A stretch of DNA of 64,000 bases from Naumovozyma dairenensis CBS 421. Lineage: Eukaryota; Ascomycota; Saccharomycetes; Saccharomycetales; Saccharomycetaceae. Shown here in pieces: positions 11,144-21,530 of the stretch; the first letter of the stretch is position 1; the number at the start of each line of letters is the position of its first letter. The stretch covers positions 620,001-684,000 of the forward strand of contig NC_016486.1 of the NCBI RefSeq assembly GCF_000227115.2. Reading direction: 5' to 3'. Position numbers and translations under genes: made by a program. The notes beneath the pieces were generated by a model. The model was not told the DNA's origin. It worked only from the letters and a program-made list of their open reading frames with translations, and did not search any database.

Positions 11144-11457
11144 GCAATTTTTTAATGTCATTAATAGATCTCGCATATACTTTAAATAAAGATATAGTTT
11201 AATTATAATATTACTTTCAATGGTATTGTTTTGAATATTATCTATACCTTTACCATTGAATGGGAATAAATACTGCTCCTCCGATAAGTTAACTGCTCCA
11301 TATCTTGCTTCAAGCATTTCCTTAGTTTTCGAGAACAATTCAGTTTGTAGGGGCTTTCAGGGATAACACAGCTTATCCTCCTAGCACTAACAACGTAAAA
11401 TGAGAGCTACGTTCTCGGTCGGATGAAAGATAATCTTTCACCTTTGATCCAAACATT
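11144..11457. other. Convergent intergenic DRS2-SAW1 with unidentified open frame
   Basis: These 314 bases separate the converging ends of DRS2 and SAW1. On the minus strand a frame stays open for about 90 codons (roughly 11400 to 11129) with protein-like composition, but its first ATG is internal and I do not recognise the product. An inverted repeat with 10-base arms (11216-11225 and 11251-11260) lies inside it. A short hairpin near 11428-11444 could belong to a 3' end. Confidence 0.4.
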
Positions 11458-12255
11458 TCAAGTCTTATGTCTTCTTGGTCTCTGAAGCACATGGACAGAT
11501 ATGCATTCATTCAATGTTATTATCGGGTTATACTTGAATGTTATTATCGGTTTACTTTCTTCCTCTTCTTGACCACCATTTTCTTCGTTTTCTTGCAAGA
11601 TGTATGGAGTTGTATTATCCTCGTTGGACTCAGTATCGTCTGTAGCTATTTTTGAAGATTTCTGCTCCATTAGCAATATTTTCCTTTTAGGTACCAAACC
11701 CAAAGATTGAGCAACACCAATAGTTTCATCTGTAAATAAAAGATAATGCCTAATTTTGGTCAACAATTTAAAACTCTTAATGAATATATCTAACTCCCAA
11801 TTTTGTTTAAAATGCAATTTATACTTTGTCTTTGAGATCCTTGTAATGGTCACAACAGGGACGTTTAAAAACTTGTTACCATCTGAAGAGGATGCATCAA
11901 TAATATTTGGTATCACATCCTTTTGGAAATCCATACTTGATCCTATTCTTAATTTATTCAGGACATTTTTCAATAACTTGGGTGACGTCAACTCATAAAG
12001 GATTAAGATAATCGTATCTTTGATTTCTAAACATAATCGTTCCATATCTTGATTTGATAGGTATATTCTTGTTATTGGTGATCGAAGACATATGATAGAG
12101 TTGTTTGATAGTAATGGAGCTTGGAACGATGTCTTCTCATCGTTATTGTTAGGATCGCTAGATTTGTTTCCTAGTAGACGTTTCCTATTAATGAATATTC
12201 TGATTGGGAGAATGGTCCTTTTAGATATTCGTATAGTTGCTACACTTAAGGTCAT
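11458..12255 (-). CDS. SAW1: Rad1-Rad10 recruiting protein Saw1
   Basis: Saw1 binds 3' non-homologous flaps and recruits the Rad1-Rad10 nuclease in single-strand annealing repair. The 265-residue product is about the length of S. cerevisiae Saw1 (261). It has no membrane segment; it is mostly a beta-rich globular protein (N-terminal two thirds) with an acidic Glu-rich stretch near the C-terminus. The start is the first ATG of the frame. I assign it from size, the position between DRS2 and FRT2 on the strand opposite to DRS2 (as in S. cerevisiae) and general similarity. There is no diagnostic motif I can point to, so synteny carries most of the weight. Confidence 0.8.
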   Translation of the reverse strand: MTLSVATIRISKRTILPIRIFINRKRLLGNKSSDPNNNDEKTSFQAPLLSNNSIICLRSPITRIYLSNQDMERLCLEIKDTIILILYELTSPKLLKNVLNKLRIGSSMDFQKDVIPNIIDASSSDGNKFLNVPVVTITRISKTKYKLHFKQNWELDIFIKSFKLLTKIRHYLLFTDETIGVAQSLGLVPKRKILLMEQKSSKIATDDTESNEDNTTPYILQENEENGGQEEEESKPIITFKYNPIITLNECISVHVLQRPRRHKT

Positions 12256-12613
12256 ATTGTTCAGTGATCTTGAAACCCAATGAACAACAATGTATAGTTC
12301 AGTATTTTCTGTCTCTAATTAGCATTCCCTTAAGAACTACTTTATCATCGTAATAACGAAGGTTATTTATGTCTTTAAATTTCAGCTTTTCATAGTAGTA
12401 ACGCCGCCAGAAGTCCAAAACCAAAAGGAAAGAAGACTGTCAGAAAATTATCAATTATTCATTAAAGTGACTAGATGAACATATATATATATATGTGTGT
12501 GTGTGTTAGTATATGTGTATAACCGGGAGAAGGATCGTAAAGTCTGCTATATAGTATATAGATTAAATTGACAGTCTAAGAGCGTTGTTTAGATCACCAT
12601 TTCGGGCAGGTGC
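12256..12613. other. Intergenic SAW1-FRT2
   Basis: These 358 bases hold the SAW1 promoter and the FRT2 3' end (both genes are on the minus strand). A mixed dinucleotide microsatellite lies at 12481-12506. I see no gene. Confidence 0.6.
12481..12506. repeat. (AT)n-(GT)n microsatellite
   Basis: An alternating AT tract runs directly into a GT tract, 26 bases in all. Such tracts can mutate by slippage and form Z-DNA or cruciforms. It lies in the SAW1 promoter region. Confidence 0.9.
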
Positions 12614-14533
12614 TTATCCATATCTCTTATGTGTCACAAAATATGCTAATAACAAAAGGAAACCCAGTACTAAAAGATCATAAAGTAAAAACCAATACTT
12701 ATAAAGGAACTTACTATTTTTCTTAGAGATTTTCAATGAATTTTCCAAAAATGACAAACTTTCCAATTTTTTCATTGTCTCTTTTTGTTGATTTAACCTA
12801 TCTGCACAATTCTTCATTCTTATCTCTAATTCCTCCAATTTTGTCACATTCATATCCAAAATCTTAGTCAAATGAGATTCAAAAGAGTTTTTATTTTCCG
12901 CATTGAAATCTTCTCTTAGTATTACTAAATAATCATTTTCAACTAATTTCTGTAAATTTATAATTTGTCCCCTAATCCTCTTCAGATCATCATATTGAAG
13001 GTCAAAATTAGAAAGATTTTTAGATAATTCATTTTCCCTTTGTAAGATGATATTTTTCAAGTTGTCCTTCATCATAAGTTCACAATTTTTCAACCGAAGT
13101 GACATGTGATAATCATAATACCCAACTTCATTAATATCCAGCGTTAAGTCCGTTGTGGTGGTTGTATTTAAATCGTCATCCATATCTTCTAATGCGTCGT
13201 TTAGTTCAGAGTCTTCAAAGGATGAGGATTTACCTGGACTATTAGTATGCCGTATCGATGATGATTTTGAGGACACTGACGCTGAAGAGTCAGAAGTAAA
13301 AGAAGAAGAATGTGAAGAAATTGATTCAGAAGAAGATGATCTTGAAGAAGATGCTGAGGATCGAAGCGATGATGATGATGATGTCGATGACGAGGAGTTT
13401 GAATCCATTGCTTCTGAAGATTCTGAACCTCTAGATAATTTGAGAAAGTGAGACGGTGAGACTTGATCTTCTCTATATAAGAAGGAAGATGTAGTTGTCG
13501 ATGGATTCTCCAGGTCATGATATAATAGACTTTGTAATGATTTGTTCGAGTGATCTAAACTGCCTGTAAAGCCAGATCTATGATCTAGCGGAGTCATTGT
13601 ACCTGAAAATTTTAATTGTAATGAGGATGATGGTAATCCATTTCTTGGTTGTAAAAATTGATTTATAAGTCTATCTTTATCATGCAAAGAATTGAACGAT
13701 TTTTTGATTCTTGTAACTTTGTATACTTCCTCCACTATGTTGCCTTTGATGTCGATGAATAGGTTCTTTTTATTTTTATCCCTTTCGTATGGAGAGGAGG
13801 ATGATGATCTTAATTTGTTTCTTGAGCTATTAGACAGTCCTAATTTCGCTGATATAGCATCATTTTCACCCTCTAGGTTAGCGAGAGAATCATCAGTCTT
13901 GTTAAAAGCATTAAAATCATCTGTTGATTTAAACATACATTCACTGAACGTGCCCGTATTGGAAGAAGAATAATCTACTTGTTTTGTCGAGGTTGTTGGT
14001 GCCCTGTGAACTTTCTTTTTAGCCGCTCGTTCAAGTAATGACGCCAAATTCTTTCTAGATGTTCTCCGTATAAGTATAGGTTTATCATCTTCATTGTCAT
14101 CTTCTTCAGTCATATCTGTTCCTATTCTCTTTTCATTGTTTTTCATTATGGAATGGTCGTTTAGTTTTATTTGGGGTATTCGAGGTTGGGGTGCAATATC
14201 CTCTTGCTTTATTGAAGTTTTGGAGGTATTTCGAGATGGGAGTTTATTTACATCGGTATGTTGGCGTGGCGATACAGGAGAGCTATTTTGCATAGGTGGG
14301 CCCGGACTAGTTTTAGCATTAGAACTGGCACTTGAGCTCAAACTTGAACTAGAACTCGAACTAGGATTAGAAGTTGAATGATTTGGTACCCACGAAGTCT
14401 CACGATTATTTCTTAATAATTTCCTTCGTGTCCTCGTAAGTGATGGAGAGGAAATATTCCCCGATATGGGAAGTTCTTCACTCTTTTCTAGGGAAATATG
14501 GCTAGGCTCCATACGAGCAATAAGTCGATCCAT
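12614..14533 (-). CDS. FRT2: Tail-anchored ER protein Frt2/Frt1
   Basis: Frt1 and Frt2 are tail-anchored ER membrane proteins that interact with each other and help growth under alkaline or sodium stress; Frt1 is a calcineurin substrate. The 639-residue protein has a long low-complexity, Ser-rich cytosolic region (Ser runs near residues 55-75 and 370-430), a coiled-coil block at about residues 480-600, and a single C-terminal hydrophobic anchor (about 617-633) followed by a short basic tail. It is longer than the S. cerevisiae paralogs (528 and 602 residues, from memory), mainly in low-complexity sequence. Synteny with SAW1 and the myosin gene on the YAL track favours FRT2, but the FRT1/FRT2 choice is not certain. 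Confidence 0.82.
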   Translation of the reverse strand: MDRLIARMEPSHISLEKSEELPISGNISSPSLTRTRRKLLRNNRETSWVPNHSTSNPSSSSSSSLSSSASSNAKTSPGPPMQNSSPVSPRQHTDVNKLPSRNTSKTSIKQEDIAPQPRIPQIKLNDHSIMKNNEKRIGTDMTEEDDNEDDKPILIRRTSRKNLASLLERAAKKKVHRAPTTSTKQVDYSSSNTGTFSECMFKSTDDFNAFNKTDDSLANLEGENDAISAKLGLSNSSRNKLRSSSSSPYERDKNKKNLFIDIKGNIVEEVYKVTRIKKSFNSLHDKDRLINQFLQPRNGLPSSSLQLKFSGTMTPLDHRSGFTGSLDHSNKSLQSLLYHDLENPSTTTSSFLYREDQVSPSHFLKLSRGSESSEAMDSNSSSSTSSSSSLRSSASSSRSSSSESISSHSSSFTSDSSASVSSKSSSIRHTNSPGKSSSFEDSELNDALEDMDDDLNTTTTTDLTLDINEVGYYDYHMSLRLKNCELMMKDNLKNIILQRENELSKNLSNFDLQYDDLKRIRGQIINLQKLVENDYLVILREDFNAENKNSFESHLTKILDMNVTKLEELEIRMKNCADRLNQQKETMKKLESLSFLENSLKISKKNSKFLYKYWFLLYDLLVLGFLLLLAYFVTHKRYG

Positions 14534-15375
14534 ATTTTAATCAGTTATTCTATAACAGAGGGTGTCTATTCATGCGATGAATAGTTAATATGTTCTTTGA
14601 GAAGGAGAAATAAGGTTATCTCTCAGATATACCCGAAATTAGACGATGGTATGTTACGCAGTTAGGTAGTATTATCAACATCTATAAACCAGATAGACAT
14701 TTGAATACCTTATTCACTTGAATGTAATGGTAATCATAGTTGTTAATTGTAAAATGATATCGCAAAAGTGATCCCTTACATGAGGGCTCACTGATACTAG
14801 TTAGGGTAAAACATGTTAGCCCTTACTTCACTATTTTAAGCCCTTACGCTAGGTTAAAATTCCTTGTGCTTAATGTGGCCCTATGTTTTATCTATTTGTC
14901 AAACCCTAAACATGTTACCCTCTCTCCTTCACTCTTTTTGTTTACATTTCGATCGTTTTTGGGAAAACTGAAAAATCGTTAAAATCAAACAAAATGTGAT
15001 CGGTAATAAATACGTTCATACGTACATAAACAGTATTAAGTAGCTCATCAATTCCAGCCTGTAAGAGTTGTACACTGTTGGTATTCTTCGCATTACAACT
15101 CTGATTTACTTAATTTAAGTGTGAACATCTGCAGTTCTCGAAGAAAAATCCTTATTCCTGTGTATTCCTCTATTGCGAGTTCAGAGTTCAGAGTTCAGTA
15201 ACCCTAAGAGACATTCTGTTTGCCTCGATCAACTTAAGTTCTTTTAGCGAACATTTCACATTTGCATTTGAACATTGCGATCCATTGATACCCCCCCCTC
15301 TTTTATAGAATAAAACCCATTTTCTTTCTTTAACGAAACTCCTCACCACTCACCAATAAACCATTTTAAGTACAT
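14534..15375. other. Divergent intergenic FRT2-MYO4
   Basis: This 842-base region sits between two divergent genes. It holds three ACCCTAA-type (Tbf1-like) sites, two AACATGTT palindromes, two copies of AGCCCTTAC, a stem with perfect 9-base arms at 15064-15072/15094-15102 and three tandem AGAGTTC-like units near 15177-15199. SNC1, the neighbour of MYO4 in S. cerevisiae, is not here. I see no protein-coding gene; a small RNA gene cannot be ruled out. Confidence 0.5.
14801..15207. promoter_or_regulatory. Three Tbf1-like ACCCTAA sites
   Basis: The motif ACCCTAA occurs at 14903-14909 and 15201-15207 on the plus strand and at 14801-14807 on the minus strand (TTAGGGT). Tbf1 recognises this sequence at subtelomeres and at many snoRNA and protein-gene promoters in yeasts. 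The cluster suggests joint control of FRT2 and MYO4 or of an unannotated small RNA. Confidence 0.5.
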
Positions 15376-18300
15376 ATGCCATCATTCGAAGTCGGTACGA
15401 GATGTTGGCTACCAGACGAAGAAAAGGGTTGGGTTGGTTGTGAAGTCACCAAAAATGAATATTTACCCAGCGGCCAATGCCATTTAGTATTAACAAAGGA
15501 AACAGGTGAAACAATCTACATAGAAACAACCAATGAAGCCTTGAACGCAGCAGCAAATTATCAAGATTCAACCATTAAAGACACCACTTTACCTGTCCTT
15601 AGAAATCCCCCCATTTTGGAAGTTGCTCATGATTTAACCTTTTTGTCCTACTTAAACGAACCTGCTGTATTGCATGCTATCAAACAAAGATATGCCCAGA
15701 ACTGTATATATACGTATTCTGGTATAGTCTTAATTGCAATAAATCCATTCGCGAACATAGATGAATTATATACCCAAGAAATGATCCAACAATATGCAAG
15801 GAAAACAAGAGAAGAAATGGTTCCACATATCTTCGCCATTGCTGAGGAAGCCTTCAGAGAAATGTCTAATAAGCATGAAAACCAAACTATCATTGTTAGT
15901 GGTGAATCCGGTGCTGGGAAGACTGTAACAGCTAAATATATCATGAGATTCTTCGCATCTGTAGAGGAAGATATTTCTGCCTCAGATGGTGATGAAGCTC
16001 ATCAATTGGAAATGTCCGATATTGAAAAGAAGATATTGGCTACCAATCCAATTATGGAGGCATTTGGTAATGCGAAAACTACTAGAAATGACAATTCGTC
16101 TAGGTTTGGGAAATATTTACAAATTTTATTCGATAGTAATAAAAAAATCATTGGGTCTAAAATTAAGACGTACCTCTTGGAAAGATCAAGATTGGTTTAT
16201 CAACCGAAAAGTGAAAGAAATTATCATATATTTTATCAACTGTTGAAGGGACTAACGCCAGATATTAGAGAGTCCCTACATTTAACTGAACCATCTGATT
16301 ATTTTTATTTGAATCAAGGTGAATCTATCGAGATCATTGGTATGGACGACATAGAAGAATTTAACGTGACTTCAGATTCTTTATCATTGATTGGGTTTAC
16401 TTCTGGTATGCAATTTGAAATATTTAAAGTTTTAGCCGCTTTACTACATATAGGTAACATTGAAATTAAGAAAACGAGGAATGAGGCATCCGTGTCTTCA
16501 GAAGATCCACATTTGATATATGCTTGTGAGTTGTTAGGAATTGATCCTTCTTCATTTGCTAAATGGATTGTGAAAAAGCAAATCAATACCAGATCAGAAA
16601 AGATTATTTCCAATTTAAATTTCAATCAAGCTTGTGTCTCTAGGGATTCTGTTGCAAAATTCATTTATTCCGGTATCTTCAATTCATTAGTGGAAAACAT
16701 CAACACTGTCTTATGTAATCCTGATGTAGAGGAATCAATTAACTCTTTCATTGGTGTCTTGGATATTTATGGGTTTGAACATTTTGAACAGAACTCATTT
16801 GAACAATTTTGTATCAATTATGCTAATGAAAAATTACAACAAGAATTTAACAAACATGTTTTCAAATTAGAACAAGAAGAATATATCCAAGAAGAAATTG
16901 AATGGTCATTTATTGAATTTAATGATAACCAACCCTGTATTGATTTAATTGAAAACCGAGTCGGAATTTTATCATTATTAGATGAAGAAAGTAGGCTGCC
17001 CTCAGGTTCTGATGAATCATGGACTGAAAAACTATATCAAACGTTTAGTAAACCACCTACAAATTCAGTATTTGGTAAACCAAGATTCCATCAAGACAAA
17101 TTCATAGTTAGCCATTATGCTAACGATGTTACATATGATGTAGAAGGTTTCATTGAGAAAAATAGAGATACTGTGTCTGATGGACACCTTGAAGTATTAA
17201 ATGCTACAACTAATTCCACTCTAAAATCAATTTTAGAACTTCTACAAAAGGAAACAATTGAACCAAACACTTCTAGTAACTCGGTAGCTTCCACTGCTAG
17301 GAATAGTCCATCTCCTACGGCTTTGAATAAAAAGACAACACAAAGGAAAAACACATTAGGTTTCATGTTTAAAAAATCCCTAGTTGAATTAATGCAAACC
17401 ATCAACGAGACAAATGTTCATTATATTCGTTGTATCAAACCTAATTCAGAGAAGGAGGCATGGAAGTTTGATAACTTAATGGTTTTATCTCAATTAAGAG
17501 CATGTGGTGTTCTTGAAACCATTAGAATCTCTTGCGCAGGTTTCCCATCGAGGTGGACATTTGATGAATTTGGTCAGAGATATTATTTCTTAACTAGTAC
17601 CTATGATGAATGGAATTCTTTAGATAATGAAGATACTAATGTATTGATTCCATTCTGTAAACAAATTTTAAATGAAACAATTGATGACGTAACAAAATAT
17701 CAAGTTGGTAATACCAAGATTTTCTTTAAAGCTGGTATTTTAGCGTTTTTAGAAAAATTAAGAAGTGATAAACTTAATAAATTGGCTATTATGATTCAAA
17801 ATAGAATAAGAATGAAACATTATCGATATTTATACTTGTCAATTCAAAAGAGTATTCGTGATTGTCAAAAATTGATTAGAGGATATAATGTTCGTGAAGA
17901 TGTTGCTAAACAAGTGAAACTCGCCGCTTCTATTTTGATTCAAACTAAATATAGATCTGTGAAAGTTAATCGTGATGTAACCGAAACTTTGCAGAGTATT
18001 ACTAGTGTACAAAGTCAACTGAAGGGATATATTGTAATGAGACGTATTGAAATTGAGTTACAAAAGAAAGCATGTACCATGATTCAAAAGAAGGTTAGAT
18101 CATATAAATACCAGAGGCTCTTTAAGGATTACAAGAGATCGTCTGTTGTCATTCAAAGTCATATGAGAAGAAAGGCTGCTGTGAAGATATATGAACTAGC
18201 AAAGAAGGAACGTAACTCCGTGGGTCATTTGAAAACAATTGCGGAAGATTTACAAAATGAAGTTATTCAATTTATTGAAGAATTAGTAATTAATATCAAA

Positions 18301-19824
18301 GAAAATAAGAAAACTACAGATATATGTCGACAGATCTCTAAGGAAGATAGAACAACATTGAAGAGCTCGACGGGAATACAATATTCCAAGAAATTGCAAC
18401 AATTGAAAGATGATAAATTGTTAGTACAAAATGTTTTGGATAAATATGAAAAATTGAAAGATTTTTGTAGAAAAGAATTAAAAGATTTAGAAGAGCATAC
18501 GTCTAATAATAATCGTGACAATCTATCACTGGAAGCCAAATTATTACATACCAAGAAAGAAATAAAAAAATTAAGAGGTATGGATTTTAGTCAAAGTAGT
18601 GGAGGGGCAAAAAAAAGTACAAACGATACATTGAATTTTGATGACAATACTAAACCAATCAACGATGAACTAGTTAATATTTTGACCAATGAAACATCTA
18701 ATTTGATCAAAGAAGCTATAGAAGGAATGCTACCTCACGGTAATGGTGCTGATGTTATAAATAAAACTGCGAAGAAAAATAAGAATGAAATTTTATATTT
18801 TGCGAGAACGATTATAATTATCCTTGATTATATGTCTAAATTGAATTTAACAGATGCGATGAAAAAATTGACTACACAAGCATTGATGGCGATTGAAGAA
18901 CTTATATCATCTGAAGAATCGAACAGTAAGCAAAATGCCTTAGCAACGAATTTTTATTGGTTAAATAATGTCCATGAAATCTATGGCTTCATTTATTATA
19001 TTTCATCTCGTAGCTCTAATTCGAATGCACATATGAAAAATGAAATTGAACAATTACAAAAGAGTTGTACAAAGACATATCTTAAGCTTTACAAGAATTG
19101 TTCCAGGTATACCTTACATGAATTAAAGAGACAATTTAACTCAAGTAGTAGCAGTAGTAGTAACAAAGAAGAAAACGATGCTATCAAAGAACAATTGGAC
19201 ACGATTTATATTTATACTGATTTGTTTGGTATGGATGGCACATTTGCACAAAATATGATAGTTAGAATATTAGAAGAACTCAACACGATTCTATTTAATG
19301 ATTTGTTGATTAATACAAACAGATTGACATGGGAAGATGGGTACCAAATTGACTTGAAATTGAGGAGAATATTTAAATGGTGTGATTCACATGAAATATT
19401 ATCTAGTCAAGAATATTTGAATCATATATGTCAATCTGCCAAATTATTACAATTAAGATTATCCAATTTGGAAGATTTCAAAATTGTTTGTGAATTTTGT
19501 TATTCTCTTACCATGGATCAAATCCATACTATTTTGGCCAAATATACTCCCACAGAGTTTGAACAGCCTATTCCAAAAGAGATTATGAATTATATATCGA
19601 ATATATTGAGGAAGAATGATTCGAGAAGACATCATAGTAATAATCACAGAGGTACGAAGAACATAACATTGAAATCGACAATGGATAGTGTCGCTCATAA
19701 CAATGATGGCATGGACCAGATAAGGTCTATAGATATTGAAGGATATGGAGATTTGGGGGCGTACTTGCCAACAGATCGTGAATTGGCGTACTTGAGGAAA
19801 GTTTTACAACTTAGCGTTGTTTAA
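15376..19824 (+). CDS. MYO4: Class V myosin heavy chain (Myo4/Myo2)
   Basis: This is an actin-based motor that moves cargo along cables into the bud: ASH1 mRNA and cortical ER for Myo4; secretory vesicles, vacuole and mitochondria for Myo2. The 1482-residue protein has a short SH3-like N-terminus, a motor domain (about 65-780) with P-loop GESGAGKT at 176, switch I NDNSSRFGK at 238 and switch II DIYGFE at 463, an IQ-motif neck (about 790-945), a rather short and weak coiled coil (about 950-1070) and a DIL-type cargo-binding tail (about 1110-1470). The length is nearer Myo4 (1471) than Myo2 (1574), and the neighbours are on the YAL track. VMA4 next door comes from the MYO2 track, so the paralog call is tentative while the family is certain. 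Confidence 0.9.
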   Translation: MPSFEVGTRCWLPDEEKGWVGCEVTKNEYLPSGQCHLVLTKETGETIYIETTNEALNAAANYQDSTIKDTTLPVLRNPPILEVAHDLTFLSYLNEPAVLHAIKQRYAQNCIYTYSGIVLIAINPFANIDELYTQEMIQQYARKTREEMVPHIFAIAEEAFREMSNKHENQTIIVSGESGAGKTVTAKYIMRFFASVEEDISASDGDEAHQLEMSDIEKKILATNPIMEAFGNAKTTRNDNSSRFGKYLQILFDSNKKIIGSKIKTYLLERSRLVYQPKSERNYHIFYQLLKGLTPDIRESLHLTEPSDYFYLNQGESIEIIGMDDIEEFNVTSDSLSLIGFTSGMQFEIFKVLAALLHIGNIEIKKTRNEASVSSEDPHLIYACELLGIDPSSFAKWIVKKQINTRSEKIISNLNFNQACVSRDSVAKFIYSGIFNSLVENINTVLCNPDVEESINSFIGVLDIYGFEHFEQNSFEQFCINYANEKLQQEFNKHVFKLEQEEYIQEEIEWSFIEFNDNQPCIDLIENRVGILSLLDEESRLPSGSDESWTEKLYQTFSKPPTNSVFGKPRFHQDKFIVSHYANDVTYDVEGFIEKNRDTVSDGHLEVLNATTNSTLKSILELLQKETIEPNTSSNSVASTARNSPSPTALNKKTTQRKNTLGFMFKKSLVELMQTINETNVHYIRCIKPNSEKEAWKFDNLMVLSQLRACGVLETIRISCAGFPSRWTFDEFGQRYYFLTSTYDEWNSLDNEDTNVLIPFCKQILNETIDDVTKYQVGNTKIFFKAGILAFLEKLRSDKLNKLAIMIQNRIRMKHYRYLYLSIQKSIRDCQKLIRGYNVREDVAKQVKLAASILIQTKYRSVKVNRDVTETLQSITSVQSQLKGYIVMRRIEIELQKKACTMIQKKVRSYKYQRLFKDYKRSSVVIQSHMRRKAAVKIYELAKKERNSVGHLKTIAEDLQNEVIQFIEELVINIKENKKTTDICRQISKEDRTTLKSSTGIQYSKKLQQLKDDKLLVQNVLDKYEKLKDFCRKELKDLEEHTSNNNRDNLSLEAKLLHTKKEIKKLRGMDFSQSSGGAKKSTNDTLNFDDNTKPINDELVNILTNETSNLIKEAIEGMLPHGNGADVINKTAKKNKNEILYFARTIIIILDYMSKLNLTDAMKKLTTQALMAIEELISSEESNSKQNALATNFYWLNNVHEIYGFIYYISSRSSNSNAHMKNEIEQLQKSCTKTYLKLYKNCSRYTLHELKRQFNSSSSSSSNKEENDAIKEQLDTIYIYTDLFGMDGTFAQNMIVRILEELNTILFNDLLINTNRLTWEDGYQIDLKLRRIFKWCDSHEILSSQEYLNHICQSAKLLQLRLSNLEDFKIVCEFCYSLTMDQIHTILAKYTPTEFEQPIPKEIMNYISNILRKNDSRRHHSNNHRGTKNITLKSTMDSVAHNNDGMDQIRSIDIEGYGDLGAYLPTDRELAYLRKVLQLSVV

Positions 19825-20311
19825 ACAAGTAGAACGAGGAAACAGCCGGCTGCATCTACGTACAGAATTGACATACATACGACAAATAATGAAAGAAAGG
19901 CAAAAGCATAAGATATTATTTATTGTAATGTATATACGCTCTACGTGAAGTACATATATTGTCTTTCTCATAGTAACTTATAAGGTTACTCATGATGGGG
20001 AATTGTCCCTCTCCCAGTGCACGTGACAGAAATATCAGGGGTTACCCTCCCTTTTCTGGGTTTTCGTGGCTGCCAAAATTGGGAAAAAGCCGTCAAAGTT
20101 GCAAATAGTAAGCAAAGTGAAGATTGATATATACATATATAGTTAGTTTACAAGTAAGTAAATAACCTTTTTGTGCAGTAGAGTGTGTATAACAGTTTTT
20201 TTTCTTTGCCACTTTTTGCCATTACTCTTTACCAAGGTGTTTTTGTACTGAGAGGAAAGTGTCACGAAAAAGTACAGTGGTAACTCGACACATATATAAC
20301 GCAAAGCAACC
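19825..20311. other. Intergenic MYO4-VMA4
   Basis: These 487 bases hold the MYO4 3' end and the VMA4 promoter. A Cbf1-type E-box lies at 20020-20027, a Reb1-like TTACCCT at about 20042-20048 and A/T runs follow. No gene is visible. Confidence 0.6.
20020..20027. promoter_or_regulatory. Cbf1-type E-box upstream of VMA4
   Basis: CACGTGAC (GTCACGTG on the other strand) fits the Cbf1 consensus. It is about 290 bases before the VMA4 ATG. No CDEIII-like element follows, so it is not part of a point centromere. Confidence 0.5.
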
Positions 20312-21007
20312 ATGTCCTCTTCTATTATAACATCACTTACGCCAAACCAAGTCAATGATGAATTGAACAAAATGCAAGCTTTCATCAGGAAGGAAGCTGA
20401 AGAGAAGGCCAAAGAAATTCAATTGAAAGCAGATCAAGAATATGAAATTGAAAAGACTAGTATTGTACGTAATGAGACTAGTAACATAGACACGAATTTC
20501 GAAGCTAAATTGAAGAAATTATCCCTAAAGCAACAAATTACTAGGTCCACCATTGCTAATAAGATGAGATTGAAGGTCTTGAGTGCAAGAGAAGAATCAT
20601 TGAATGATATATTTGATTCAGCTAAAGAACAATTGATTGAATTGGCTAAAGATGAAACTAAATATAAACCGATTTTGAAAGCTTTGATTCTGGAGGCTTT
20701 GTTCAGATTGTTGGAAAACAAAGCAGTAATTAGAGTTACTGAAAGGGACTCGAAGATTGTTCCATCTTTATTAGATGATGTGAAGAAACAATATAAGGAA
20801 GTTACTAAGAAGGATATTGAAATTTCCGTTTCGAAAGATTATTTGAATGAAAATATTGCAGGTGGTCTATTTGCAACCAATGGTGATGGTAAAATCGAAG
20901 TTAATAACACTCTGGAGGAAAGATTGGACTTGTTAAGTCAAGAAGCTTTACCTGCTATTAGATTAGAAATGTTTGGTCCTTCCAAGACAAGAAAGTTTTT
21001 CGATTAA
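20312..21007 (+). CDS. VMA4: V-ATPase V1 subunit E
   Basis: Vma4 forms, with Vma10, the three peripheral stalks that hold the V1 head of the vacuolar H+-ATPase. The 231-residue product is almost the length of S. cerevisiae Vma4 (233). Residues about 10-110 form a long charged helix rich in Lys/Glu, and residues 120-231 form the conserved alpha/beta C-terminal domain with the GGL segment and the [12 protein letters not shown] helix typical of subunit E. The start follows ACC and is the first ATG. In S. cerevisiae VMA4 lies on chromosome XV, in the duplicated sister of this chromosome I region, so its place here reflects a different pattern of gene loss after the genome duplication. Confidence 0.95.
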   Translation: MSSSIITSLTPNQVNDELNKMQAFIRKEAEEKAKEIQLKADQEYEIEKTSIVRNETSNIDTNFEAKLKKLSLKQQITRSTIANKMRLKVLSAREESLNDIFDSAKEQLIELAKDETKYKPILKALILEALFRLLENKAVIRVTERDSKIVPSLLDDVKKQYKEVTKKDIEISVSKDYLNENIAGGLFATNGDGKIEVNNTLEERLDLLSQEALPAIRLEMFGPSKTRKFFD

Positions 21008-21530
21008 TCAAAGCCTCACAAAACCCTATTATTATTTCCTATATCCCCTTATTTTTCTATGTACTGCCTGCCTTGAGAGCAGTATTTAACTAATTATAAA
21101 TCGAACATATAAACATTTTGAATAAGTCAATACAATACAATCCATAATCCTTCTTATCGTAACGCTGTTCGAGGTTCTTGCTAATCTCTGGGAGTAATGA
21201 TCGTATTATTTATTATTATACATGGCGGCGCTACCTTATTTTATTAACGCTTCCAAAGTTAAACGTATTGCCTTTGAAAAAAAAAAAAGGTAATTGTTAT
21301 TATATGTCTATGTCTGGAAAAGTCAAAAGACAGATCAATAAACATTGATTGACGCCAAGGAAATATAGTGAACTGTGGCATTCTTACAGGAGGTACAGTG
21401 TGAAAATATATATGATATATATATATATGATATTGTTGTTGCAGAAGTTGTTTTATGATCAAAGGTAAGAATAATTACCTTCCCATTTCCTTCCAAACAA
21501 CACTGAAAATAGAATAACAGCATACTCTCG
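21008..21530. other. Intergenic VMA4-GIP4
   Basis: These 523 bases hold the VMA4 3' end and the GIP4 promoter. They contain a 12-base A run (about 21278-21289), a short TA repeat near 21414-21428 and a GC-rich dodecamer at 21224-21235 whose complement is one base from the tRNA-iMet primer-binding sequence of the Ty3-like element. No gene is visible. Confidence 0.55.

Noticed and set aside
13155..13451. Acidic plus-strand frame inside FRT2
   Set aside because: It is the complement of the Ser-rich FRT2 coding sequence; no independent sign of a gene.
20020..20027. CACGTGAC as CDEI of a point centromere (also 57094)
   Set aside because: No CDEIII-like TCCGAA element lies at the right distance after an AT-rich CDEII, and both sites are normal promoter positions.
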